Made by a program: the position numbers and the translations under genes
Source: Gammaproteobacteria bacterium
GTDB lineage: Bacteria; Pseudomonadota; Gammaproteobacteria; Pseudomonadales; Pseudohongiellaceae
Assembly (NCBI GenBank): GCA_016762995.1
Contig: JAESUT010000022.1
Location: forward strand, 4,254-17,993
Direction of reading: 5' to 3'
Length of the DNA: 13,740 nt
Notes under the pieces: generated by a model
Told to the model about the DNA's origin: nothing
Databases searched by the model: none
Seen by the model: the letters and a program-made list of their open reading frames with translations, nothing else
Part shown: one piece after another, positions 1 to 8,120 of the stretch
How positions within the stretch are numbered: the stretch's first letter is position 1
How the letters are laid out: every line of letters starts with the position of its first letter

Positions 1-482
1 CAGAGGAACAGATTGATACTAAGAATAATAGGAACGGGGCCAAATCCTAAACTGTATTCACGGCGCCTAGACCAAGTCAGCAACATATCGAAGGTGTAGG
101 CAAACACGAGTTGCGCCAGTATCAGCCAAGCATGATCGTAAACCGGCCGCCAGTAATATCCCCAGTAGGCATACAGGCTAATTTGAACCATGCCCTGTAT
201 GTAGTGCTGCGGGCGCAGCGATATACTGAAAGCGCGCTCTTCGTTTTTGTTTCTAGAGTTGAATAGCAGGTAAGCCTGCCACATAAGCAGTGCAGCAGCG
301 GCACCCCAGAACGACCACGCTAGAGTGGGGTTGCCCTGAACACGAGGAACAAAACTTAGAGCAATAAGGACGATTGATAATGCGAACGGAACCTTGAACG
401 CAGCCATTGAGGAGTCCATCTGCTTATCAGCAGAGTTGTTGCTGTTTCGGCTACTATTCTTGGAACTGGCGGAAGTGGCCAT
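1..482 (-). CDS. RnfD/NqrB-related membrane protein (UnbU-like), N-terminal part
   Basis: The minus-strand frame is open from an ATG at 482 to the window edge (160 codons, C-terminus missing). After a Ser/Asn-rich polar N-terminus of about 28 residues come hydrophobic segments near residues 30-45, 54-74, 116-134 and 149-160. The central stretch contains LRPQHYIQGMVQ, YAYWGYYWRPVYDHAW and LGFGPVPIILS. From memory this pattern is typical of bacterial proteins annotated as UnbU or 'RnfABCDGE type electron transport complex subunit D', membrane proteins related to the flavin-carrying NqrB/RnfD subunits. Their precise reaction is not established, and no other Rnf subunit lies in this window. The gene follows the His-rich lipoprotein gene on the same strand after a 123-nt gap, so co-transcription is possible. 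The Shine-Dalgarno sequence before ATG 482 is weak; internal ATGs at codons 22 and 26 are alternative starts. Confidence 0.6.
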   Translation of the reverse strand, partial: MATSASSKNSSRNSNNSADKQMDSSMAAFKVPFALSIVLIALSFVPRVQGNPTLAWSFWGAAAALLMWQAYLLFNSRNKNEERAFSISLRPQHYIQGMVQISLYAYWGYYWRPVYDHAWLILAQLVFAYTFDMLLTWSRRREYSLGFGPVPIILSINLFL

Positions 483-568
483 CGGGTAGTGCTCTAGCGG
501 GAGAATTGGGTCGATGGCAAGAATAAACCACCTGCCGAAGCAATTCAATTTGACCGCGCTAGAGCCTA

Positions 569-590
569 GGTCTCAACAAAAATAGAGACC
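569..590. repeat. Short inverted repeat between two leftward genes
   Basis: GGTCTC (569-574) and GAGACC (585-590) form a 6-bp stem around a 10-nt A-rich loop, just downstream of the lipoprotein stop codon. No T-run follows on the minus strand, so it is at best a weak attenuator or processing site. Confidence 0.35.
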
Positions 591-605
591 AATTCACACA
601 TCTAG

Positions 606-944
606 CTAGTGCTCATTTCCATCATGGGGCTGTTCATCAGCATGCCAGGAATGAGCATCCTGTTGATCAGAATGTTCATCGTCGTGTGCCGAGTAGTGAT
701 GGCCGTGGTGGCTATCATGACCATCATGGCGGCCTCCCCCTACAGCCGCATTCGCCATTCTAAAAGGCGCGGCAATTACCGTACCTGTGGTGTCAACAGC
801 CACACCGACTACGGCCCCCGCGATCTGGAATGGCGCTTTGATCACTGCGGTTGTTGTATCTACGGCCACTCCAATCACTGACCCTATGCAGCCAGTCAGC
901 GATAGCGCCAGTATCAGGCTGGCAATCAGTTTGGGGTATTTCAT
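606..944 (-). CDS. Small lipoprotein with 22-residue tandem repeat and His-rich tail
   Basis: A 112-residue protein with a signal peptide ending in a lipobox (LTGC, Cys19), so it should be lipid-anchored in the cell envelope. Residues 23-44 and 45-66 are two tandem copies of a 22-residue unit; both contain VGVAVDTT or VIGVAVDTT followed by a conserved APF. The 41-residue tail from residue 72 holds about a dozen histidines and many aspartates and glutamates, which suggests divalent metal binding. A GGAGA Shine-Dalgarno lies 7 nt before the ATG. Short alanine/valine-rich lipoproteins with such hydrophobic repeats occur in many Gammaproteobacteria, but I cannot name a family with a known function. 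It precedes the UnbU-like gene on the same strand. Metal binding is inference from composition only. Confidence 0.75.
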   Translation of the reverse strand: MKYPKLIASLILALSLTGCIGSVIGVAVDTTTAVIKAPFQIAGAVVGVAVDTTGTVIAAPFRMANAAVGGGRHDGHDSHHGHHYSAHDDEHSDQQDAHSWHADEQPHDGNEH

Positions 945-1088
945 TTATTTTCTCCGGATTATTCTTCTACCGCCCCTATTTATCAGGGAGCCCTACAGTA
1001 GACCGATGAGTCTGAATCTTAGCTGAATTGTAAGAAGCCGTAGGCATTCGTGTAGACTGCCCTAGCGGCTAGTTGGTCCCGAATATCC

Positions 1089-1117
1089 TTGAAAATTGAC
1101 CTAAACACGCGTAATTT
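1089..1117 (+). promoter_or_regulatory. Possible sigma-70 promoter for the 1171 gene
   Basis: TTGAAA at 1089-1094 and TAATTT at 1112-1117 are separated by 17 nt, about 50 nt upstream of the ATG at 1171. The -10 hexamer matches consensus at only three positions. TAGAAT hexamers at 1142-1147 and 1148-1153 are competing -10 candidates without a good -35. Confidence 0.3.
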
Positions 1118-1170
1118 CGGTGAGTTAACCCCTCATCCCATTAGAATTAGAATATTGTTCGAGGTTTTAC

Positions 1171-2178
1171 ATGCACAACAGAGCACTCACGAAACTGTCT
1201 TTAGCCATAATCGGCCTGTTAGTCGCTCCACAACTGCTCGCGCAGTCTCCAGAAATGCCACGCACAGAATACGGTCAACCAGATTTTCAAGGTACTTATA
1301 CCTTCAGGACACTTACCCCGCTTAATCGCCCAAGAGAACTTGCCGACAAGGCCACACTAACCCCCACGGAAGCTGCCGAGTGGGAAGCATTTGAGAGACG
1401 TCGTCAGAATCGCGACCTAATCATCGACTCCGTAGGCGGCGCCGGCTATCCGCCGGGCGTAATCTCCTATAACGAATTCTGGTATGAGCGCGGAGTCGAG
1501 ACCATCGCCGACCGTCGCACCTCCCTAATCTATGATCCACCGAATGGCCGCGTGCCCGAATTAAATGCCATCGGTCGTGAGCGACGCGCCGCCTATGGGC
1601 AGATGGTATTCGAGAGTGCGGGCCCGGAGGGCAGAACCACTATCGACCGTTGCCTCGTCGGTTTCGTCGGTGGGCCACCGATGATCCCTGGTTCCTACAA
1701 CAACAATATGCAGATCGTGCAGACGCAAGACAGCATCATGATTCTGAATGAGATGGTACACACTGCGCGCATCATTCCCTTGGGCCGTGAACACAGCACC
1801 AAGCAGCTGAAATGGGAAGGCGATTCGATTGCACACTGGGATGGCGACGAGCTGGTTATTGATACTCAACACTTCTATCACAGCTACAACCTACGCGGCA
1901 TGTCCGATCAAGCGGTGATTTCCGAACGCTTCCGCTGGATAGATGAGGATACTCTTGAGTACGATTTTACCGTAGAAGACCCCATGTCTTGGGATGAAAG
2001 CTGGTCCGCTAAGATACCGATGCGCCGCGCCGCCGACCCAGTGTATGAATATGCCTGCCACGAAGGCAATCATGGATTACAGGGCATTCTCGCCGGATGG
2101 AGACGCTATGAATCCATGGGCTTGAATGGAGACGGTTCACCGAAGTCTGACACTGGAACCGTCGCCATAGAAGAATAG
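1171..2178 (+). CDS. Conserved secreted protein of uncharacterised family
   Basis: A 335-residue protein with a Sec signal peptide (residues 1-25, cleavage likely after LLAQ), so it is probably periplasmic. The mature part has conserved blocks: YGQPDFQGTY, FWYERG, RRTSLIYDPPNGR, GGPPMIPGSYNNNMQIVQ, ILNEMVHTARIIPLGRE, WDGDELVIDTQHF, then ERFRWIDEDTLEYDFTVEDP and YEYACHEGNHGL near the C-terminus. From memory this is a widespread family in Gammaproteobacteria, Acidobacteria and relatives, usually annotated only as hypothetical. The conserved acidic, His and Asn residues suggest a beta-rich ligand-binding or enzymatic fold, but no reaction is known to me. A GAGG motif sits 9 nt before the start. 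The gene ends at a strong terminator and looks monocistronic. Divergent from the lipoprotein gene, with 226 nt between them. Confidence 0.85.
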   Translation: MHNRALTKLSLAIIGLLVAPQLLAQSPEMPRTEYGQPDFQGTYTFRTLTPLNRPRELADKATLTPTEAAEWEAFERRRQNRDLIIDSVGGAGYPPGVISYNEFWYERGVETIADRRTSLIYDPPNGRVPELNAIGRERRAAYGQMVFESAGPEGRTTIDRCLVGFVGGPPMIPGSYNNNMQIVQTQDSIMILNEMVHTARIIPLGREHSTKQLKWEGDSIAHWDGDELVIDTQHFYHSYNLRGMSDQAVISERFRWIDEDTLEYDFTVEDPMSWDESWSAKIPMRRAADPVYEYACHEGNHGLQGILAGWRRYESMGLNGDGSPKSDTGTVAIEE

Positions 2179-2231
2179 AAACGAATCAATTACTCAATTG
2201 TCTGTTCTCGTGGGCAGGCGTTGTAGATTCT

Positions 2232-2271
2232 AAAAAAACCAGAGTTAGATTCATCCAACTCTGGTTTTTTT
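2232..2271 (+). terminator. Rho-independent terminator after the 1171 gene
   Basis: CCAGAGTT (2239-2246) pairs with AACTCTGG (2257-2264) around a 10-nt loop, flanked by seven A on the left and seven T on the right. The A/T flanks extend the stem to 15 bp and make it potentially bidirectional. Confidence 0.9.
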
Positions 2272-2346
2272 ATTCACCGCTACACTAATAAATGAGTTCT
2301 CGTTTACATTAATTGGCAGAAGATAGCCGGCCGAATCGAATCACTC

Positions 2347-2790
2347 ATGTTTAAAAAACCATCTTTACTTACTTCTACAATTTTTTGCTCGCTCTTCTTG
2401 GCCTCGGGCAACGTCGCCTCTGAAGTGAATTCTGTTTTTATCTCATCGAAACTAGATCCGAATGCGATCATCATTACTGAAGTAGACGTGATTTTTATTT
2501 ATGATGCTGAAACAGTCAGCAATCTACCGGCTACGAAATCAGCTTGGTATGCGAATAAGCGACAGTTCACCAGTGATGCCGGCGATAAGCTGGATTTAGT
2601 AAACATTTTTATACCTCAGGGATTTGACTCGGAAATGGCCAGCCTACCAGCACGCCGCGCCGATGCACTGAAGGTGGTGGTCTATGCTTATCATGACGAT
2701 TCAAAAGCCACTGCGCGCGATATTACTGACACAGCTAACGTGCTCATTGAGATAGACCCCTTCGGCATTCGAGTATCCAGTAGAGATTAG
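2347..2790 (+). CDS. Small secreted protein of unknown function
   Basis: A 147-residue protein with an N-terminal signal peptide (hydrophobic stretch about residues 8-20; likely cleavage near NVAS, residue 25). The mature part alternates hydrophobic and polar residues (ITEVDVIFIYDAETV, ALKVVVYAYHDD, NVLIEIDPFGIRV), which suggests a small beta-sandwich domain in the periplasm or envelope. There is no lipobox and no cysteine in the mature part. I do not recognise the family. The Shine-Dalgarno is poor, but this is the first ATG before the signal peptide. The exporter gene starts 27 nt after its stop, so the two probably share a transcript. Confidence 0.7.
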   Translation: MFKKPSLLTSTIFCSLFLASGNVASEVNSVFISSKLDPNAIIITEVDVIFIYDAETVSNLPATKSAWYANKRQFTSDAGDKLDLVNIFIPQGFDSEMASLPARRADALKVVVYAYHDDSKATARDITDTANVLIEIDPFGIRVSSRD

Positions 2791-2803
2791 TTAAGAAATT
2801 AAC

Positions 2804-2810
2804 AAAGGAG
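2804..2810 (+). promoter_or_regulatory. Ribosome binding site fixing a TTG start
   Basis: AAAGGAG lies 7 nt before the TTG at 2818. No ATG or GTG lies at a suitable distance, so this site sets the TTG as the start of the LysE/RhtB gene. Confidence 0.8.
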
Positions 2811-2817
2811 TATTGAA

Positions 2818-3429
2818 TTGGAATTGGGACAAATTGTTTCTTTTCTTATTGTGTCCGCGGTAGTCATCGCTGTGCCCGGCCCGAACATACTCGTGATAGT
2901 TTCAACCACACTGGTGTCAGGAAGGCGGCGTGGGCTGCAAACAATAGTAGGCACGACTTCCGCCATGATTGTCCAGCTTGCTATTGCGGCGCTGGGAACC
3001 ACGCTACTGCTCGCTACACTTAGTCAGGGACTTTTCTGGCTGAAATGGTGTGGTGTCATCTATCTACTTTTTCTTGGCGCTAATTCATTCTACGCTTTCT
3101 ACACACACAAGAAATCCGCACGACCCAGTGCCACTGCCTCGATGCAGCGCGGATTCTGGGTCGCACTCACCAACCCCAAAACGATCTTATTCTTCAGCGC
3201 TTTTCTTCCGCAATTCGCAAACCCTGACGGCGCTTATCTGCCGCAGATAGCTATTCTATCTGCCTGTTTCTTGCTGCTCGCTGTGATTATGGATAGTTGC
3301 TATGTGCTTTTGTCAGCTAAACTGAAATGGTTATTAGTCTCTAAAGATATCGATAGGATTAGCAACGCTGTAAGTGCCACCTTATTTGTTGGCGCAGGAG
3401 GATTGCTAGCACTTTCAAATCGAGCCTAG
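2818..3429 (+). CDS. LysE/RhtB family amino acid exporter
   Basis: A 203-residue integral membrane protein of the LysE/RhtB superfamily, inner-membrane exporters of amino acids and derivatives. Length and layout are typical: about six hydrophobic segments, the family PGPN motif near residue 21 within the first helix, a conserved Gly/Arg-rich loop (SGRRRGLQTIVG), the central WLKWCGVIYLLFLG helix, and the FWVALTNPKTILFFSAFLPQF block before the C-terminal helices. Substrate cannot be read from sequence. Translation starts at TTG, supported by AAAGGAG 7 nt upstream. It follows the small secreted protein gene closely. A decayed paralogue lies 1.4 kb downstream. Confidence 0.93.
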   Translation: MELGQIVSFLIVSAVVIAVPGPNILVIVSTTLVSGRRRGLQTIVGTTSAMIVQLAIAALGTTLLLATLSQGLFWLKWCGVIYLLFLGANSFYAFYTHKKSARPSATASMQRGFWVALTNPKTILFFSAFLPQFANPDGAYLPQIAILSACFLLLAVIMDSCYVLLSAKLKWLLVSKDIDRISNAVSATLFVGAGGLLALSNRA

Positions 3430-3470
3430 CCTTTCACATGCAGCACTATTCGATGCTATTTCTGGACTAG

Positions 3471-3554
3471 TTAAACCCAATTACCACCGTGGTCGTCGAA
3501 CATCAGTACCTTGCTCTGATCCTCTACGAAGATATTTGCCGTTTTACACTCCAT
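3471..3554 (-). CDS. Candidate 27-residue small protein with perfect Shine-Dalgarno
   Basis: On the minus strand, ATG at 3554 opens a 27-codon frame ending in TAA at 3471-3473. AAGGAGG (3566-3560) is 5 nt before the ATG, a full match to anti-Shine-Dalgarno and the strongest such site I see outside the long genes. The peptide begins MECKTANIFVEDQ and ends FDDHGGNWV; it is polar and acidic, with one Cys, one Trp, no membrane segment and no signal peptide. It lies in the gap between the convergent exporter gene and the start of the propeller gene, antisense to the latter's leader. I do not recognise it. It could be a small regulatory protein, a leader peptide or chance. No Rho-independent terminator is obvious after it. 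Confidence 0.45.
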   Translation of the reverse strand: MECKTANIFVEDQSKVLMFDDHGGNWV

Positions 3555-3673
3555 AAGCGCCTCCTTCATGCCTGTATAACACTGGCACACATTACAATTG
3601 TATTGCTATTACCCCTAGTTTATTCTTGTACCCTCCCTTTCCATAAATGCAAGAGCAATGAGAGTTCTAGAAG

Positions 3674-4735
3674 ATGACGAATAACAAGTTAAAATCGGCT
3701 TTTTTGGCACTGGCGATAGTCCCAGCTTTGGCTTTTGCCCAAGCTGACATGCCTCCTACAAACGATCTGGAAAATCCTTATATCACCCAGTCTGGCTATT
3801 TCAAGATGCCTGCAGGCCGCGATTGGGGCTCCACCAGCACAGTCGATATAGATTTAGATGGCGAGAGCATCTGGGTCGCAGAGCGCTGCGGCGGCAACGT
3901 GAACGTCTGTGTTGCAAAGCCTGACACAAACCTAATTATGTTGTTCAGCAAGAACGGCGACATGGTTCGTAGCTTCGGTGCCGGTTATATTGCCTGGCCT
4001 CACGGCATACACGTTGACCACGACGGCAATGTTTGGATCGCTGATGCACGTGGCTCAGAGCAGACAGAAGGCTATGAAGGCGAGCATTATGGACACCAGG
4101 TCCACAAATTCAGCCCCACCGGTGTTCACCTGATGTCACTAGGCAAGAAAGGCGGCGGTCAGGACGACGAATACTTCTACACGCCAAACGACGTGCACGT
4201 TGCGCCTGATGGATCCATTTTCGTTGGCGAGGGACATTCCAGCGCTGAAGGTTCTACCAACCGCGTACACAAGTTTGATGCAGACGGAAACCACCTTTTC
4301 TCATTCGGCGAATGGGGAACTGAGCCAGGTAATTTCCGCCAGCCACATGGTCTAGCTATGGATTCAAAAGGACGGCTATTCGTTGCCGACCGCGGTAATG
4401 ATCGAATCCAGATTTTCGATCAAGAAGGAAACCTACTCGATGTATGGCATCAATTCAGCCGCTTGAGTGGTATCTACATCGACAAGAATGATGTCCTGTA
4501 TGGCGCAGATTCAGAATCAGGCTCGGTTAACCCAGATCATGGTGACTGGATTCGTGGTATTCGTATCGGAAGTGCTATTACCGGCGAAGTGGAATTCCTG
4601 ATTCCTGACCCTCAGCCCGATTGTCGTGGCACTTGTACTGCTGAAGGCGTCGTTGCCGATGCACACGGAAATATCTTCGGTGCCGAAGTTGGCCCGGTTG
4701 GTGGGATCAAGCGTTATGTTCGTCCCATTAAGTAA
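3674..4735 (+). CDS. Secreted NHL-repeat beta-propeller, peptidyl-hydroxyglycine lyase-like
   Basis: A 353-residue protein with a Sec signal peptide (residues 1-23, ending AFAQ). The mature protein is a run of NHL-type propeller blades: AWPHGIHVDHDGNVWIADA (about 107-125), TPNDVHVAPDGSIFVGEG (170-187), RVHKFDADGNHLFSFG (197-212), RQPHGLAMDSKGRLFVADRG (222-241), DRIQIFDQEGNLLDVW (243-258). Two PHG blade starts (His110, His225) and the DRGNDRIQIF segment resemble the zinc and catalytic sites of peptidyl-alpha-hydroxyglycine alpha-amidating lyase (PAL). Similar proteins are common in marine Gammaproteobacteria, but their substrates are unknown to me. Cysteine pairs at 72/79 and in CRGTC suggest disulfides and an oxidising compartment. 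No monooxygenase partner lies nearby, so amidation is only a hypothesis. It stands alone, ending in a strong terminator. Confidence 0.82.
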   Translation: MTNNKLKSAFLALAIVPALAFAQADMPPTNDLENPYITQSGYFKMPAGRDWGSTSTVDIDLDGESIWVAERCGGNVNVCVAKPDTNLIMLFSKNGDMVRSFGAGYIAWPHGIHVDHDGNVWIADARGSEQTEGYEGEHYGHQVHKFSPTGVHLMSLGKKGGGQDDEYFYTPNDVHVAPDGSIFVGEGHSSAEGSTNRVHKFDADGNHLFSFGEWGTEPGNFRQPHGLAMDSKGRLFVADRGNDRIQIFDQEGNLLDVWHQFSRLSGIYIDKNDVLYGADSESGSVNPDHGDWIRGIRIGSAITGEVEFLIPDPQPDCRGTCTAEGVVADAHGNIFGAEVGPVGGIKRYVRPIK

Positions 4736-4787
4736 TTAACATCCGCTAAAAGCTTACTTGAAAATACGAGTAAGATAGAAGAAAACG

Positions 4788-4819
4788 AAAAGCCCATCGT
4801 GATCGATGGGCTTTTTTTT
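4788..4819 (+). terminator. Rho-independent terminator after the propeller gene
   Basis: GCCCATCG (4792-4799) pairs with CGATGGGC (4804-4811) around TGAT, with four A before and eight T after (4812-4819). Strong canonical terminator; the decayed exporter gene begins 15 nt later, so that remnant has no obvious promoter of its own. Confidence 0.92.
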
Positions 4820-4833
4820 GCTCTGGAGAAAGT

Positions 4834-5092
4834 ATGCCGCCGCTAAACGACCTTCTGCTGTTCACCGCTGCTGCCTTCATCATGAACCTTTCCCCGGGGC
4901 CTTCGAGCTTCTATGTGATGGCGCGCACCATTGCTCAGGGTGCTTCCGCTGGACTCGCCGCAGTTGTAGGTTTAACAGCGGGCAGCCTCGATGATTCGAG
5001 GGAAGCAAAGTTCTAGAGTTGGGATAGAGAAGATTTTTGGGGCGATTCTAATCACTCTCGGCATTTACGTCCTGTTCGCCGAGAATGATTAA
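4834..5092 (+). pseudogene. LysE/RhtB exporter remnant with internal deletion
   Basis: From ATG 4834 (GGAG 5 nt upstream) the frame gives about 50 good LysE/RhtB residues: an N-terminal helix with the family SPGPS motif (in place of the more usual PGPN), then ARTIAQGASAGLAAVVGLTAG. It then turns into unrelated residues and stops near 5014. In the +1 frame, from about 4991 to TAA 5090-5092, the DNA encodes IEKIFGAILITLGIYVLF plus a short tail, a typical last helix of the same family. A normal member has about 205 residues, so roughly 120 residues (about 360 bp) are missing near 4984-4990 and the ends are out of frame. I read this as an internal deletion. Family identity is firm; the exact breakpoint is not. 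Confidence 0.8.
5049..5091. repeat. 14-bp inverted repeat between exporter remnant and icd
   Basis: TAATCACTCTCGGC (5049-5062) and GCCGAGAATGATTA (5078-5091) are complementary except at one position and enclose a 15-nt loop. It lies inside the last codons of the remnant and 20 nt past the icd stop. No T-run follows on either strand. As RNA the minus-strand version pairs fully if a G-U is allowed, so it may stabilise or end the icd transcript. Confidence 0.6.
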
Positions 5093-5110
5093 GAAAAGTT
5101 AGTACAGTTT

Positions 5111-7363
<2,253 letters not shown>

Positions 7364-7376
7364 CTAGCCAGGCTAG
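7364..7376. repeat. Inverted repeat in the icd leader (operator-like)
   Basis: CTAGCCAGGCTAG is a perfect inverted repeat with 6-bp arms and one central base, about 25 nt upstream of the icd start. On the minus strand it overlaps TAGAAT, a possible -10. The tight centre rules out an RNA hairpin and suits a dimeric DNA-binding protein; no regulator is identified. Confidence 0.35.
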
Positions 7377-7498
7377 TGCTGTGTTCGCTGCTTACGCCTT
7401 ATGTACCACTCGCGTTGGGGCAAAATGGGCGCATATTGTAGCAGTCAGGGGCCAACACTTACAGAGGGCAGCAGATGCTCTACGGCGCAGATGTGCTG

Positions 7499-7504
7499 TA
7501 TAAT
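7499..7504 (+). promoter_or_regulatory. Consensus -10 upstream of the GNAT gene
   Basis: A perfect TATAAT preceded by TG lies about 97 nt upstream of the ATG at 7602. The matching -35 position (TGCTCT, 7476-7481) is poor, so this is only a candidate promoter for the GNAT-aminotransferase pair. The rest of the 262-nt icd/GNAT gap shows no ORF or RNA gene that I recognise. Confidence 0.4.
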
Positions 7505-7601
7505 CGGCGCCTAGGCTATGCAAGACTGCTCATCGCGTGGCAGATCCTTGCATTAATAAGAGCATTGCTACTAGCTAAAGAAATAGAGATGAGAGAAGTT
7601 T

Positions 7602-8108
7602 ATGAAACAAGCCACCAGCGTCCCTGATTTTATTATTCGCTCCGCAACGGTCGATGACTGCGCACTGATTCTAAGCTTTATTCAGGAACTGGCAGACTAC
7701 GAGAAATTAGGCCATGAGGTTGTCGCCACCGCTGCAGTGCTCGAAGAAACACTATTCGGGGAGAAGGCCAATGCTGAGGTTACTATTGGGGAGTATCAGG
7801 GAAAAGCCATAGGTTATTCGCTGTTCTTTCACAACTTTTCTACCTTCACTGGCAGGCCCGGCATCTATCTCGAAGACATCTATGTGCAACCATCGATGCG
7901 CGGCAAGGGTTGTGGGAAGCTGATGCTAGCGTATATCGCCAAGCTTGCTGTGGAACGCAACTGTACGCGAGTAGAGTGGTCAGTTCTAGACTGGAATGAG
8001 CCTTCAATTCAATTCTATAGATCGATTGGCGCGGCGCCCATGAATGGGTGGACAGTACAACGGCTAGATGGCAACCAACTGACGGATTTTGCGCGGCAAT
8101 TTAAATAG
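7602..8108 (+). CDS. GNAT N-acetyltransferase, spermidine/spermine (SSAT) type
   Basis: A 168-residue cytosolic acetyl-CoA-dependent acetyltransferase. The block LFFHNFSTFTGRPGIYLEDIYV (residues about 66-87) and VEWSVLDWNEPSIQFYRSIGA (125-145) match the diamine/thialysine acetyltransferase branch (SSAT/SSAT2-like). MRGKGCGKLM (about 92-101) is the acetyl-CoA pyrophosphate-binding loop, and Tyr in QFYRSIG is the usual general acid position. Members acetylate polyamines, thialysine or related amines; the substrate here is not known. The start ATG has GAGAG just upstream. The aminotransferase gene begins 12 nt after its stop, so the two are almost certainly one operon. Confidence 0.88.
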   Translation: MKQATSVPDFIIRSATVDDCALILSFIQELADYEKLGHEVVATAAVLEETLFGEKANAEVTIGEYQGKAIGYSLFFHNFSTFTGRPGIYLEDIYVQPSMRGKGCGKLMLAYIAKLAVERNCTRVEWSVLDWNEPSIQFYRSIGAAPMNGWTVQRLDGNQLTDFARQFK

Positions 8109-8120
8109 AAGAGGTATGCC

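Noticed and set aside
122..304. 60-codon minus-strand ORF at the left edge
   Set aside because: It lies in a different frame within the RnfD-like coding region, whose own frame has recognisable family motifs.
606..944. His-rich region as a CRISPR or DNA-level repeat array
   Set aside because: The repeat is a two-copy protein-level 66-nt unit with diverged DNA; there are no spacers.
3489..3677. 62-codon plus-strand ORF overlapping the propeller gene start by ATGA
   Set aside because: GTG start without Shine-Dalgarno and no recognisable features; the opposite strand holds a better supported small ORF.
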